From assembly GCA_001557035.1 (NCBI GenBank), contig LSKJ01000500.1, positions 1-15,387 of the forward strand: 15,387 nucleotides of DNA, written 5' to 3'. Shown here in pieces: positions 7,162-15,009 of this stretch (positions are counted from its first letter, which is position 1; each line of letters opens with the position of its first letter). Below the pieces are notes generated by a model. The model did no database searches. It was not told the DNA's origin and was given only the letters and a program-made list of their open reading frames with translations. Position numbers and translations under genes: made by a program. Source of the DNA: Rhodospirillaceae bacterium CCH5-H10 (GTDB lineage Bacteria; Pseudomonadota; Alphaproteobacteria; Reyranellales; Reyranellaceae).

Positions 7162-8906
7162 CAGCCGGGCAAACCCTTCCGAAAGCGGCCGCCGCGCTCG
7201 GCATCTTGGTCTTTGCGATCCTGCCGACGGCAGGTCTGCCGGCCTTCTACGATTCGTTCTTCTACCTCGTCTTCTTCTGGGTCTCGCTGTCGACGAGCTG
7301 GGCGCTGCTCTCGGGCTTTGCCGGCTATTTCAGCCTGGGCCATGCCGCGTTCTTCGGCGTCGGCATGTACACGACAGCGACGCTGACCACGAAGGCGAAC
7401 GTGCCATTCCTCGTGACGGTGCCGGTCGCTGCGGCGATGGCGGCCTTGCTGGGCGTCGGCATCGGCGCGGTCGTGTTCCGCATGAAGCGGCTGCGCGGCG
7501 AGCTGTTCGCGCTGCTGACACTCGCCGTCACCTTCGTCATCGCCACGATCATCCTCAACACGCCGATCGACGGCGGCGCCGGCGTGTTCATGAGCGCCGT
7601 GCCGATGCCGAACCTCATGCCGACCCAGACCGGCACGATCTACGTGCTGGGCTTCGCGATGTGCGTGCTCACGCTGGGGATCGCCTGGTGGGTCGCCCAT
7701 TCACGCCTCGGCCTCGGCCTGTTCGCCATCCATGATGACGAGGACGTGGCCGAAGCCAAGGGTGTGCCGACCATCCGCTACAAGCTGATCGCCTTCGCGC
7801 TCTCGGCAGGAATCGCCGGCGCCGTCGGCGGCATTCATGCGATGTATGTCGGCTTCCTCACGGTGGCGGGCACGTTCGAACTCACTGTGCCGCTCTATGT
7901 CGTGTTGATGAGCGTGCTGGGTGGCTCGCGCAACTGGTTCGGTCCGGCGATCGGCGCGACGGTCATCACCGCGCTGCTCTACGCCTTCATCAGCGGCGGC
8001 GAGGCGATGGTCGGCCGCGCCGTGGTCGGCCTGATCCTGATCCTCGCCATCCTGTGGCTCCCCGACGGCGTCGTGCCGGCGATCCAGGCCTGGATGAAGC
8101 GGCGGCGCCGTGTCGAGGCCAAGCCGCATGCCGCCGTGGTACCTGCGGTGCCGGACAGGCCGCATCAGATCGGATCCCGCAACATCCTCGAGGCGAGGGG
8201 CGTGACGAAGCGGTTCGGCGGCCTGCAGGCACTGGCCGGTGTCGACCTCGACGTGCGCGAGGGTGAGATTCTGGGGCTGGTCGGACCGAACGGCTCGGGC
8301 AAGACCACGCTGATCAACGTCATCTCGGGCTTCTATCCGCTGAGCGGCGGCACGATCATGGTCGACGGTGCGGAGATCGGCCGCCTGCCGGCGCACGAGA
8401 TCGCACACCGGGGTATCGCGCGGACCTACCAGATCCCGCGGCCGTTCGTGAACATGACGGTGCTCGACAATGTGTCGATGGCCGCGACCTTCGGCGGGCC
8501 GCCGCGCACCGCCGCCGAAATCCGCGAGGAGGCGCTGCACTGGATCGGTTTCACCGGTCTTGCCGGCAAGGAGGAGGCGCTGCCGGCCGAGCTGAACCTG
8601 CATGAGCGCAAGTTCCTGGAACTGGCGCGCGCGCTGGCGGCCAAGCCCAAGCTGCTGCTGCTCGACGAAGTCCTGTCCGGCCTCAATCCGGCCGAGGTCG
8701 ACAATGCCATCCGTCTGGTGCGCGCCATCCGGGCGCAGGGCGCCACCATCGTCTTCGTCGAGCATCTCATGCGCGCCGTCGTCGAACTCTCCGACCGGGT
8801 CGCCGTCCTGAACGAAGGCAAGCTCTTCGCCCTGGGGGCGCCGCGCGAGGTCATGCGCGATCCCCGTGTCGTCAGCATCTATCTGGGCAAGGCCTATGCT
8901 GCTTGA
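7158..8906 (+). CDS. Fused LivM-type permease and LivG-type ATP-binding protein
   Basis: A single 582-aa polypeptide holds the second membrane subunit and one ATPase of the importer. Residues 1-about 312 are LivM: hydrophobic, with SGFAGYFSLGHAAFFGVGMY (52-71), the coupling loop HDDEDVAEAKGVP (192-204) and a YVVLMSVLGGSRNWFGP segment (247-263). A basic, proline/alanine-rich linker (about 313-342, starting KRRRR) leads to a LivG ATPase at 343-582. That domain has Walker A GPNGSGKT (376-383), Q-loop Gln425, Walker B LLLLDE (499-504) and H-loop His536. The ABC signature is atypical, LNLHERK at 479-485, without the GG of LSGGQ. No in-frame stop or frameshift separates the halves. The ATG overlaps the livH stop (ATGA) with GGAGTGG upstream. 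The end overlaps the next gene by 11 bp. Confidence 0.93.
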   Translation: MTAGQTLPKAAAALGILVFAILPTAGLPAFYDSFFYLVFFWVSLSTSWALLSGFAGYFSLGHAAFFGVGMYTTATLTTKANVPFLVTVPVAAAMAALLGVGIGAVVFRMKRLRGELFALLTLAVTFVIATIILNTPIDGGAGVFMSAVPMPNLMPTQTGTIYVLGFAMCVLTLGIAWWVAHSRLGLGLFAIHDDEDVAEAKGVPTIRYKLIAFALSAGIAGAVGGIHAMYVGFLTVAGTFELTVPLYVVLMSVLGGSRNWFGPAIGATVITALLYAFISGGEAMVGRAVVGLILILAILWLPDGVVPAIQAWMKRRRRVEAKPHAAVVPAVPDRPHQIGSRNILEARGVTKRFGGLQALAGVDLDVREGEILGLVGPNGSGKTTLINVISGFYPLSGGTIMVDGAEIGRLPAHEIAHRGIARTYQIPRPFVNMTVLDNVSMAATFGGPPRTAAEIREEALHWIGFTGLAGKEEALPAELNLHERKFLELARALAAKPKLLLLDEVLSGLNPAEVDNAIRLVRAIRAQGATIVFVEHLMRAVVELSDRVAVLNEGKLFALGAPREVMRDPRVVSIYLGKAYAA

Positions 8907-9603
8907 AGTTCGCAATCTCCACGTCGGCTATGGCGACGCGCCCGCCGTGTGGGACGTCTCGATCGAGGTCGATGCCGGCGAGATCGTTTCCGTCATCGGA
9001 CCCAACGGTGCAGGCAAGACGACGCTGATCAACGCGATCGCCGGGATGTTGCGATCGCGGCAGGGACATCTTCGCTTCGATGGCGTCGACATGACCCGCG
9101 TGCGCCCGCACGGCTTTTGCGAACAGGGTATCGCCCTGGTTCCCGAAGGACGCCGGCTCTTTACAAAGATGACGGTCGAGGAGAACCTCGAGCTGGGCTG
9201 CTACCTGCCCCGGCCGCGGGCGGCGAGGGCGGAATCGCTGGAGAGGGTCTACGGCCTGTTCCCGATCCTTCGCCAGAAGCGGGCGCAGCTGGCCGGCGAG
9301 CTGTCCGGCGGGCAGCAGCAGATGGTGGCGATCGGGCGGGCGCTGATGGCGCAGCCGCGAATCGTCCTGTTCGACGAACCTTCCCTTGGCCTTGCGCCAA
9401 CCATCGTCGACGACATGTTCGACATCATCGTCCGGGTGCGTGACGGCGGCGCTGCCGTGCTACTGGTCGAGCAGAACGTCATCAAGGCACTGAGCGTGGC
9501 TGACCGGGCGTACGTGCTGGAACAGGGGCGCATCGTGGCGACCGGCCTTCCGGACGAACTCATGAAGCAGCCCCATATACGCGAAGCCTATCTAGGAGTT
9601 TGA
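8896..9603 (+). CDS. Liv-type ABC transporter ATP-binding protein (LivF-like)
   Basis: Second ATPase of the importer, expected to pair with the LivG domain of the preceding fusion. The 235-aa product has Walker A GPNGAGKT (35-42), a canonical signature LSGGQQQ (136-142), Walker B IVLFDE (156-161) and the LLVEQN segment (189-194). In LivF proteins that segment carries Gln where other ABC ATPases have the switch His. Its length equals that of typical LivF proteins. The ATG at 8896 lies inside the end of the fusion gene (11-bp overlap) and gives the family start MLLEVRNLHVGYG; the frame is open 10 codons earlier. If the LivG domain's signature is weak, this protein supplies the canonical signature of the pair. 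Six bases separate it from the regulator gene downstream. Confidence 0.95.
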   Translation: MLLEVRNLHVGYGDAPAVWDVSIEVDAGEIVSVIGPNGAGKTTLINAIAGMLRSRQGHLRFDGVDMTRVRPHGFCEQGIALVPEGRRLFTKMTVEENLELGCYLPRPRAARAESLERVYGLFPILRQKRAQLAGELSGGQQQMVAIGRALMAQPRIVLFDEPSLGLAPTIVDDMFDIIVRVRDGGAAVLLVEQNVIKALSVADRAYVLEQGRIVATGLPDELMKQPHIREAYLGV

Positions 9604-9609
9604 TACCAT

Positions 9610-10392
9610 ATGCCCAAGACCCTTCCTGCCGTCCCGTTCGAGGGCGCCAACGAGAACCTGTCCGCAACCACCGCGCCGCAGGATGTGAGCCGCGAGGACG
9701 CCGCCACGTTCGACATCCTGCGCAAGATGCGTGAGGACATCCTCTGCTGCGTCCTGAAGCCCGACCAGAAACTGAAATTCGGCGAACTGCGCCAGCGCTA
9801 CGATACCAGCGTCGGCACCCTGCGCGAGGCGCTGTCGCATCTGGTTTCGGAGGGGCTGGCGCGCACCGAGGCCGGCCGCGGCTTCCAGGTGGCGCCGATC
9901 TCGCTGGCCGACTTCCTCGATCTTTCCGAACTGCGCGTCTATCTCGAGACGAAGACGCTGGCCGATGCGATCCGCCACGGCACCGATGCCTGGGAAGCCG
10001 AAATCGTCAGCTCGTACTTCCTGTTGAGCAAGCTCGCGGCGCCCAAGCAGGACGATCCGCTCGCCGTGAAGCAGGAATGGGGCAAGCGCCACAAGCGTTA
10101 TCACGACGCGCTGGTGGCGACCTGCCGGTCACCCTGGTCGCTGCACTATCGCAGCGAGCTGTTCGACCAGGCTCGCCGTTATCATTGGCTGACCATGATC
10201 CATAGCCGGCTGCATCGCCGGAACGAGCATCTGGAGATCCGCGACGCCGTTTTGGCGCGCGATTCCGATCTCGCCTGTTCGCTGCTGGAGCAGCACATCC
10301 GCACGACCGTCGAGCAGGCGGTTTCCGACGTTCCGGGATTGATCCGCGGTAACGCCAGGGCCCTCAGGCCAGCACGGCGCCGCAAGAACTAG
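9610..10392 (+). CDS. GntR family transcriptional regulator, FadR/FCD subfamily
   Basis: A metabolite-responsive DNA-binding protein, 260 aa. After a nonconserved tail (1-30) comes a winged helix-turn-helix: RKMREDILCCVLKPDQKLKFGELRQRYDTSVGTLREALSHLVSEGL spans about 38-83 and a GRGFQV wing follows at 89-94. The C-terminal all-helical FCD domain (about 100-240) carries the spaced histidines that bind a metal near the ligand: His165 (YHDAL), His207 (EHLEI) and His229 (EQHI). FCD regulators of catabolic operons usually bind an organic acid, substrate or intermediate, and repress until it appears. The gene sits inside the operon, between transporter and enzymes, so it is probably autoregulated; the likely target is the region at 4876-5081. 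AGGAG lies 11 nt before the ATG, rather far. Confidence 0.95.
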   Translation: MPKTLPAVPFEGANENLSATTAPQDVSREDAATFDILRKMREDILCCVLKPDQKLKFGELRQRYDTSVGTLREALSHLVSEGLARTEAGRGFQVAPISLADFLDLSELRVYLETKTLADAIRHGTDAWEAEIVSSYFLLSKLAAPKQDDPLAVKQEWGKRHKRYHDALVATCRSPWSLHYRSELFDQARRYHWLTMIHSRLHRRNEHLEIRDAVLARDSDLACSLLEQHIRTTVEQAVSDVPGLIRGNARALRPARRRKN

Positions 10393-10403
10393 GGAGAAGA
10401 GCC

Positions 10404-11633
10404 ATGGACACGATTCAGAAGGCCGCGACCTACGATGTGGGAGGCGTGCGCTATCCGCGCCCGTTCAAGATCCGGCGCCTCGGCCATTTCGGCTTCAACG
10501 TCGCCGATATGGCGAAGGGGCTCGACTTCTACTCCCGTCTCCTTGGCTTCCGCGTCACCGACACGCGCGATTTCTCCAAGGTGCCGGGCCGGGAGGAGAT
10601 GGCCAAGCGGCTTCAGGACCCGCGTATCGTCTTCATGAGCCACAATTCCGATCACCATGCCTTTCTATTGGCGCACAAATCGCTCGGTGCGATCTTTGGT
10701 GACGACGCCGTCTCGCGGGACGTCACGGTGAACCAGATCACCTGGCAGGTCGGCACGATGGACGAGGTGTTTGCCGCCGCCGACTATTTCCGAGAGCACG
10801 ACGTCGAGATCCGTCGCGTCGGCCGCGACATGCCAGGCAGCAATTGGCACACCTACATTCGCGATCCCGACGGGCACACGGTCGAGCTCTACTACGGCAT
10901 GGAGCAGATCGGCTGGGACGGCCGCTCCAAGCCGGAGTCGATGTACTACCGAGCCTTCCGCGAGACGCCTGAATTGCCGCAGATCTCCGAGGAGCAGGAG
11001 GTGCGCGACGCCATCGCCAGGGGCATCGACATCGACGCCGGCAATGTCATCAAGGACGAGACCGGCGAGGAATACGTCGTCGCCGGGACGCGCCTGCCGC
11101 GGCCCTTCAAGGTCACCAGCATCGGGCCGATGAGCCTGTTCGTGGCCGATGTCGGCGCCTCGGAAGCCTTCTACACGCAGACGATGGGCTTCCTCCGCAC
11201 CGAGGTCGTGATCTGGAAGGGACATCGCTGCGTCTTCCTGCGCAACGGCAGCGAGCATCATTCCCTGTCGCTGTTCCCGAAGGCGCTGCGCGGCGAACTG
11301 GGGCTGAACCCCGACACGAGCTGCGCTTCGATGGGTATCGAGGTCGGCAGCTACCAGCAGCTTCGCGACGCGGTGAGCTACCTGAAGAAGAAGGGCGTGC
11401 CGTTCACCGACGCCATTCCGCCCGAACTCTATCCCGGCGTCGACTATGCCGCGCACATTCTCGATCCGGCCGGGCACTGCCTGATGCTGCACTACTACAT
11501 GGAGCGCATCGGCTGGGACGGCAAGCCGCGCCCGGCCGAGCAGCGGCGCAAGGTCGGCAAGGACTGGCCCGAGGCGATCGAGCCGATGTCCGACACTTAT
11601 GCCGATCAGACGTTCATGGGACCGTTGGGATAA
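10404..11633 (+). CDS. Two-domain VOC family protein, type I extradiol dioxygenase-like
   Basis: Vicinal-oxygen-chelate enzymes of this size cleave catechol-like rings next to the hydroxyls using Fe(II). The 409-aa product is an internal duplication: RYPRPFK at 16-22 and RLPRPFK at 230-236 open the halves, and near-identical IGWDG segments close them (169-173, 369-373). The N-terminal half keeps a complete 2-His-1-Glu metal set: His28 (LGHFGF), His84 or His85 (SDHH) and Glu161 (HTVELYY). In the C-terminal half the matching positions are Pro242 and Met361, with only the HH pair (285-286) kept, so this half looks metal-free. Classical type I extradiol enzymes place iron in the C-terminal half. 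Length is above the usual 290-310 aa. GGGAG is well placed upstream. Activity other than ring cleavage, for example an isomerase or lyase of the VOC superfamily, remains possible. Confidence 0.87.
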   Translation: MDTIQKAATYDVGGVRYPRPFKIRRLGHFGFNVADMAKGLDFYSRLLGFRVTDTRDFSKVPGREEMAKRLQDPRIVFMSHNSDHHAFLLAHKSLGAIFGDDAVSRDVTVNQITWQVGTMDEVFAAADYFREHDVEIRRVGRDMPGSNWHTYIRDPDGHTVELYYGMEQIGWDGRSKPESMYYRAFRETPELPQISEEQEVRDAIARGIDIDAGNVIKDETGEEYVVAGTRLPRPFKVTSIGPMSLFVADVGASEAFYTQTMGFLRTEVVIWKGHRCVFLRNGSEHHSLSLFPKALRGELGLNPDTSCASMGIEVGSYQQLRDAVSYLKKKGVPFTDAIPPELYPGVDYAAHILDPAGHCLMLHYYMERIGWDGKPRPAEQRRKVGKDWPEAIEPMSDTYADQTFMGPLG

Positions 11634-11669
11634 CGACGGCCCGAACAATGAAGAATAGGAGGAGGAAAC

Positions 11670-12635
11670 ATGAGACGAAGGACTTTGCTGATGTCTGCCG
11701 CGGCGGCGGCGGTCGGCGCACCCGCGATCGCGCGTGCGCAGGCCTATCCGTCGCAGACCATTCGGCTGATGCACGGCTACGACGCGGGCTCGAACCCTGA
11801 CACGATCGCCCGTCACCTCAGCGTCCCGCTGACCGAGATCCTCGGACAGCAGATCGTCATCGAGCCGCGCCCGGGTGCGGCCGAACGGCTGGCCGCCAGC
11901 CAGATCGCGCGCATGAAGCCCGACGGCTACACGCTCTACCTGATGACCGGCGGGCAGGCGGTCGTCTCCGCGACCGATCGGACCCTGAGCTACGATCTTC
12001 TGAAGGACTTCGACTTCATCTCGATCGTCACGCGCTTTCCCTTTGTCCTCACCGTGGGACCTGATTCACGCTTCAAGACGCTTCAGGCCTATATCGACGA
12101 AGGCAAGCGCGATCCGGGCAAGCTGACCTACGGAACGTCGGGAGTCGGATCCACGCTTCATATGGCGATGGAGCTGATGCTTGAGAAGACCGGCGCCAAG
12201 ATGACCCATGTTCCCTACAAGGGCGGGATCGGACAGCCCTACAACGATCTCGTCGCGGGCCGGCTCGACATGCACGTCGCGACATTCTCGAGCGCGCAGC
12301 CCCTGATGAAGACGGACAAGATGAGGGCGCTTGCCGTCACGTCGAAGGAGCGCCATCCGGGGTTTCCCGATGTGCCCACTGTCTCCGAGACCGTGGTCCC
12401 GGACTACGACGTCGTTTCGTGGCTGGGCTTCACGTCGCCGGCAGGACTGCCGCCTGCCATCCAAAATCGCCTCTACGACGCGTTCAAGCAGGCAATGGCA
12501 CGACCCAACGTGAAGGCCAAGCTGGAAGAGCTGGGCAACGACACGCGCGTCACTAGCCCGGCCGAGTTCCGGGCGCAGGTCGAAGCCGACATGGCTCGCT
12601 GGCGGCCGCTCGCGCACGTCGTCAGCCAGTCCTAG
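11670..12635 (+). CDS. Bug family (TctC-like) tripartite tricarboxylate transporter receptor, exported
   Basis: Bug proteins are periplasmic receptors that bind small carboxylic acids and deliver them to TctAB membrane pairs, or act as sensors where no pair is nearby. The 321-aa product has an arginine-rich export signal (MRRRTLLM, then an Ala-rich hydrophobic stretch) with probable cleavage at ARA (21-23); the RRRT-LL pattern could use the Tat route. The mature protein starts YPSQTIRLMHGY and contains the family motif GTSGVGSTLHMAMELM (155-170) with HVPYKG at 180-185 and DLVAGRLDM at 193-201. AGGAGGAGG (11657-11665) gives a very strong ribosome-binding site. No TctA or TctB gene is in the window, so it is an orphan receptor here, typical of this large family. 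It lies 36 bp after the VOC gene and 33 bp before the Mo hydroxylase gene, probably in the same transcript. Confidence 0.93.
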   Translation: MRRRTLLMSAAAAAVGAPAIARAQAYPSQTIRLMHGYDAGSNPDTIARHLSVPLTEILGQQIVIEPRPGAAERLAASQIARMKPDGYTLYLMTGGQAVVSATDRTLSYDLLKDFDFISIVTRFPFVLTVGPDSRFKTLQAYIDEGKRDPGKLTYGTSGVGSTLHMAMELMLEKTGAKMTHVPYKGGIGQPYNDLVAGRLDMHVATFSSAQPLMKTDKMRALAVTSKERHPGFPDVPTVSETVVPDYDVVSWLGFTSPAGLPPAIQNRLYDAFKQAMARPNVKAKLEELGNDTRVTSPAEFRAQVEADMARWRPLAHVVSQS

Positions 12636-12668
12636 AGTGAGATCGAGCGTTCGCAGGAGAGAGGCGTC

Positions 12669-15005
12669 ATGAGCAAGTACGGAATCGGCCAGCCGGTGTT
12701 GCGTTTCGAGGATCCACGCCTGTTGCGCGGACAGGGCCGCTTCATCAACGACGTCAACCTGCACGGCCAGACCTACGCCGTGTTCGTCCGTTCGCCGCAC
12801 GCGCACGCGAAGATTCGCTCGATCGACACGAAGGCGGCGGCGGCCGCGCCCGGCGTGCTCGCCGTCTATACCGGTCACGACGTGGCCGCTGACGGGCTCG
12901 GCATGCCCAAAGCCAACATGCCGAGGAAGCGGCCCGACGGTAAGCCGATGTTCGCACCGCAGCGCCCGCCATTGATCACCGACCGCGTCCGCTATGTCGG
13001 CGATCCTGTGGCGATGGTCGTGGCCGAGACGCTCGCCGAGGCCAAGGACGCCGCCGAACTCGTCGAGATCGACTACGAGCCGATTCCCTCGGTGACGCTC
13101 ACCGAGGACACGGTGAAGCCGGGCGCGCCGGCGGTCTGGGACGATTGCCCGGACAACATTTCCAACTTCGTCGAGCGCGGGAACAAGGCTGCGACGGAGG
13201 AGGCGATCAGGGGCGCGGCGAAGGTCATCAAGCGCCGCTACGTCATCACGCGCGTTCATGCCCAGTACATGGAGCCGCGCGGCACGCTCGGCGTCTACGA
13301 CCAGGGCGAGGACCGCATGACGCTGTACGCGGACGTCCAGTATCCCCATCGCGTGCGCAACATGCTGGCGCAGAACGTGTTCAAGGTGCCCGAGAGCAAG
13401 ATGCGGGTCATCTCGGGCGATGTCGGCGGTGGCTTCGGCACCAAGGGCTGGCAGTATGTCGAGCATCGCCTGACCCTATGGGCGGCGCGAAAGCTGCTGC
13501 GGCCGGTGAAATGGTGCTGCGAGCGATCCGAGGCGGTGATGGCCGACGAGCACGGCCGCGACAATGTCGGCGAGATCGAGCTGGCGCTCGACGCCGACAA
13601 CCGGTTCGTGGCGCTGCGGCTCAACATGCTGGCAAACATCGGCGCCTATGTCGGTTCAGACCGCAACCTGCTGTCGCCCTTCGGCATGATCGGCACGGTG
13701 CTCGGCGTCTATCTGATCCCGAAAGCCTACATCAACGTGGTGGGCGTGCTGTCCAACACCAACCCCACCGCGCCCTATCGTGGGGCGGGGCGGCCGGAGG
13801 CCATCTACCTGATCGAGCGGCTGATCGACGATGCGGCGCGGGAGCTGGGGGTCGATCGCGTCGAGCTGCGGCGCAAGAATATGCTCGACGATTCGGCACT
13901 GCCGTATCAGAGCCCGGTCGGGCCGTTCTACGACTGCGGCGAGTTCCACAAGAACATGGACATGGCCCTGAAGCTCGCCGATGTGGCGGGCTATGCCGCA
14001 CGAGCCGACGAGTCGAGGAAGCGCGGCAAGCTGCGCGGGCTTGGCATCATCAATGCCATCGAGCAGGCGGCCGGCACGGCGCAGCCGGAATATGCCGAGA
14101 TTCGCTTCAATCCAGCCGGCACGGCTGCGCTGCTGATGGGCACCAAGGCGCAGGGCCAGGGCCATGAGACCATGTTCAAGCAGATCCTGAACGAGCGGCT
14201 GGGCATCGATCCGCACGACGTGCAGTTCATCGACGGCGACACCGATCGCGTCGCCTTCGGCATGGGCACCAACGGTTCGCGTTCGACGGTGCTGGGCGGC
14301 TCGGCGCTGTTCCTGGCGGCCGGGAAGGTGATCGAGAAGGGCAAGCGGCTGGCGGGCCATCTCCTCGAAGCGGGCGAGCAGGACATCGAGTTCGCCGATG
14401 GCATCTTCAAGGTGAAGGGCACCGACAAGACGGTGACGCTGAAGGCGGTGGCGATGGCGGCCTTCAATCCGACCAAGTGGCCGAAGAGCGGCTTCGAGGG
14501 CGGCCTGTACGAGAACGCGACCTATCTCGGCGAGAAGGACACCTATCCCAACGGCTGCCATATCTGCGAGGTCGAGGTCGATCCCGACACCGGCGAGGTC
14601 CGGCTCGACCGATATGCCGTGGTCGACGATGTCGGCACGGTGATGAACCCGACCGGACTCAAAGGCCAGATCCACGGCGGCGTGGCGCAGGGCGTCGGCC
14701 AGATCCTGGGCGAACAGGTGATCTGGGACCGCGAGAGCGGCCAGCTGCTGACCGCGAGCTTCCTCGACTACACGATGCCGCGTGCCGACACGATGTGCAG
14801 CGTCGAGGTCAAGTCCAACCCCGTGCCGACCAAGTACAATCCGCTGGGAGCCAAGGGCGCGGGCGAGGCGGGGACGGTGGGCGCGATGCCCGTGGTGATG
14901 AACGCCGTGATCGACGCCCTGGCGCCGTTGGGCGTGCGAGACATGGTGATGCCGGCCACGGCGGAGAATGTCTGGCGCGCCATCCAGGCGGCGAAGGGAG
15001 CATAG
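12669..15005 (+). CDS. Xanthine oxidase/CoxL-family molybdopterin hydroxylase large subunit (form-II CoxL-like)
   Basis: Large catalytic subunit of a molybdenum hydroxylase, which inserts oxygen from water into an aromatic or heteroaromatic C-H or an aldehyde. The 778-aa product starts with the a/b hammerhead domain (IGQPVLRFEDPRLLRGQGRF, residues 6-25). Mo-pterin contact motifs follow: DVGGGFG (251-257), PYRGAGR (369-375), QGQGHET (495-501), and KGAGE ending in Glu733, the conserved catalytic base. True CO dehydrogenase (form I) has a cysteine-bearing AYRCSFR loop. Here the loop is PYRGAGR, the form-II type, so CO oxidation is unlikely. Such enzymes normally need a 2Fe-2S small subunit and an FAD medium subunit, neither of which is in the window. 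AGGAGAGAGG (12655-12664) precedes the ATG. Substrate unknown; the neighbouring ring-cleavage genes suggest an aromatic or N-heteroaromatic acid. Confidence 0.93.
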   Translation: MSKYGIGQPVLRFEDPRLLRGQGRFINDVNLHGQTYAVFVRSPHAHAKIRSIDTKAAAAAPGVLAVYTGHDVAADGLGMPKANMPRKRPDGKPMFAPQRPPLITDRVRYVGDPVAMVVAETLAEAKDAAELVEIDYEPIPSVTLTEDTVKPGAPAVWDDCPDNISNFVERGNKAATEEAIRGAAKVIKRRYVITRVHAQYMEPRGTLGVYDQGEDRMTLYADVQYPHRVRNMLAQNVFKVPESKMRVISGDVGGGFGTKGWQYVEHRLTLWAARKLLRPVKWCCERSEAVMADEHGRDNVGEIELALDADNRFVALRLNMLANIGAYVGSDRNLLSPFGMIGTVLGVYLIPKAYINVVGVLSNTNPTAPYRGAGRPEAIYLIERLIDDAARELGVDRVELRRKNMLDDSALPYQSPVGPFYDCGEFHKNMDMALKLADVAGYAARADESRKRGKLRGLGIINAIEQAAGTAQPEYAEIRFNPAGTAALLMGTKAQGQGHETMFKQILNERLGIDPHDVQFIDGDTDRVAFGMGTNGSRSTVLGGSALFLAAGKVIEKGKRLAGHLLEAGEQDIEFADGIFKVKGTDKTVTLKAVAMAAFNPTKWPKSGFEGGLYENATYLGEKDTYPNGCHICEVEVDPDTGEVRLDRYAVVDDVGTVMNPTGLKGQIHGGVAQGVGQILGEQVIWDRESGQLLTASFLDYTMPRADTMCSVEVKSNPVPTKYNPLGAKGAGEAGTVGAMPVVMNAVIDALAPLGVRDMVMPATAENVWRAIQAAKGA

Positions 15006-15009
15006 GTCC

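Noticed and set aside
7701..8915. 404-residue minus-strand open frame opposite the permease-ATPase fusion
   Set aside because: It is antisense to a gene with transmembrane segments and full ABC motifs; its translation is Asp/His/Arg-rich without domains.
12669..15005. Carbon monoxide dehydrogenase large subunit (coxL)
   Set aside because: The active-site loop lacks the cysteine of the AYRCSFR motif required for the Mo-Cu centre, and no coxM or coxS is adjacent in the window.
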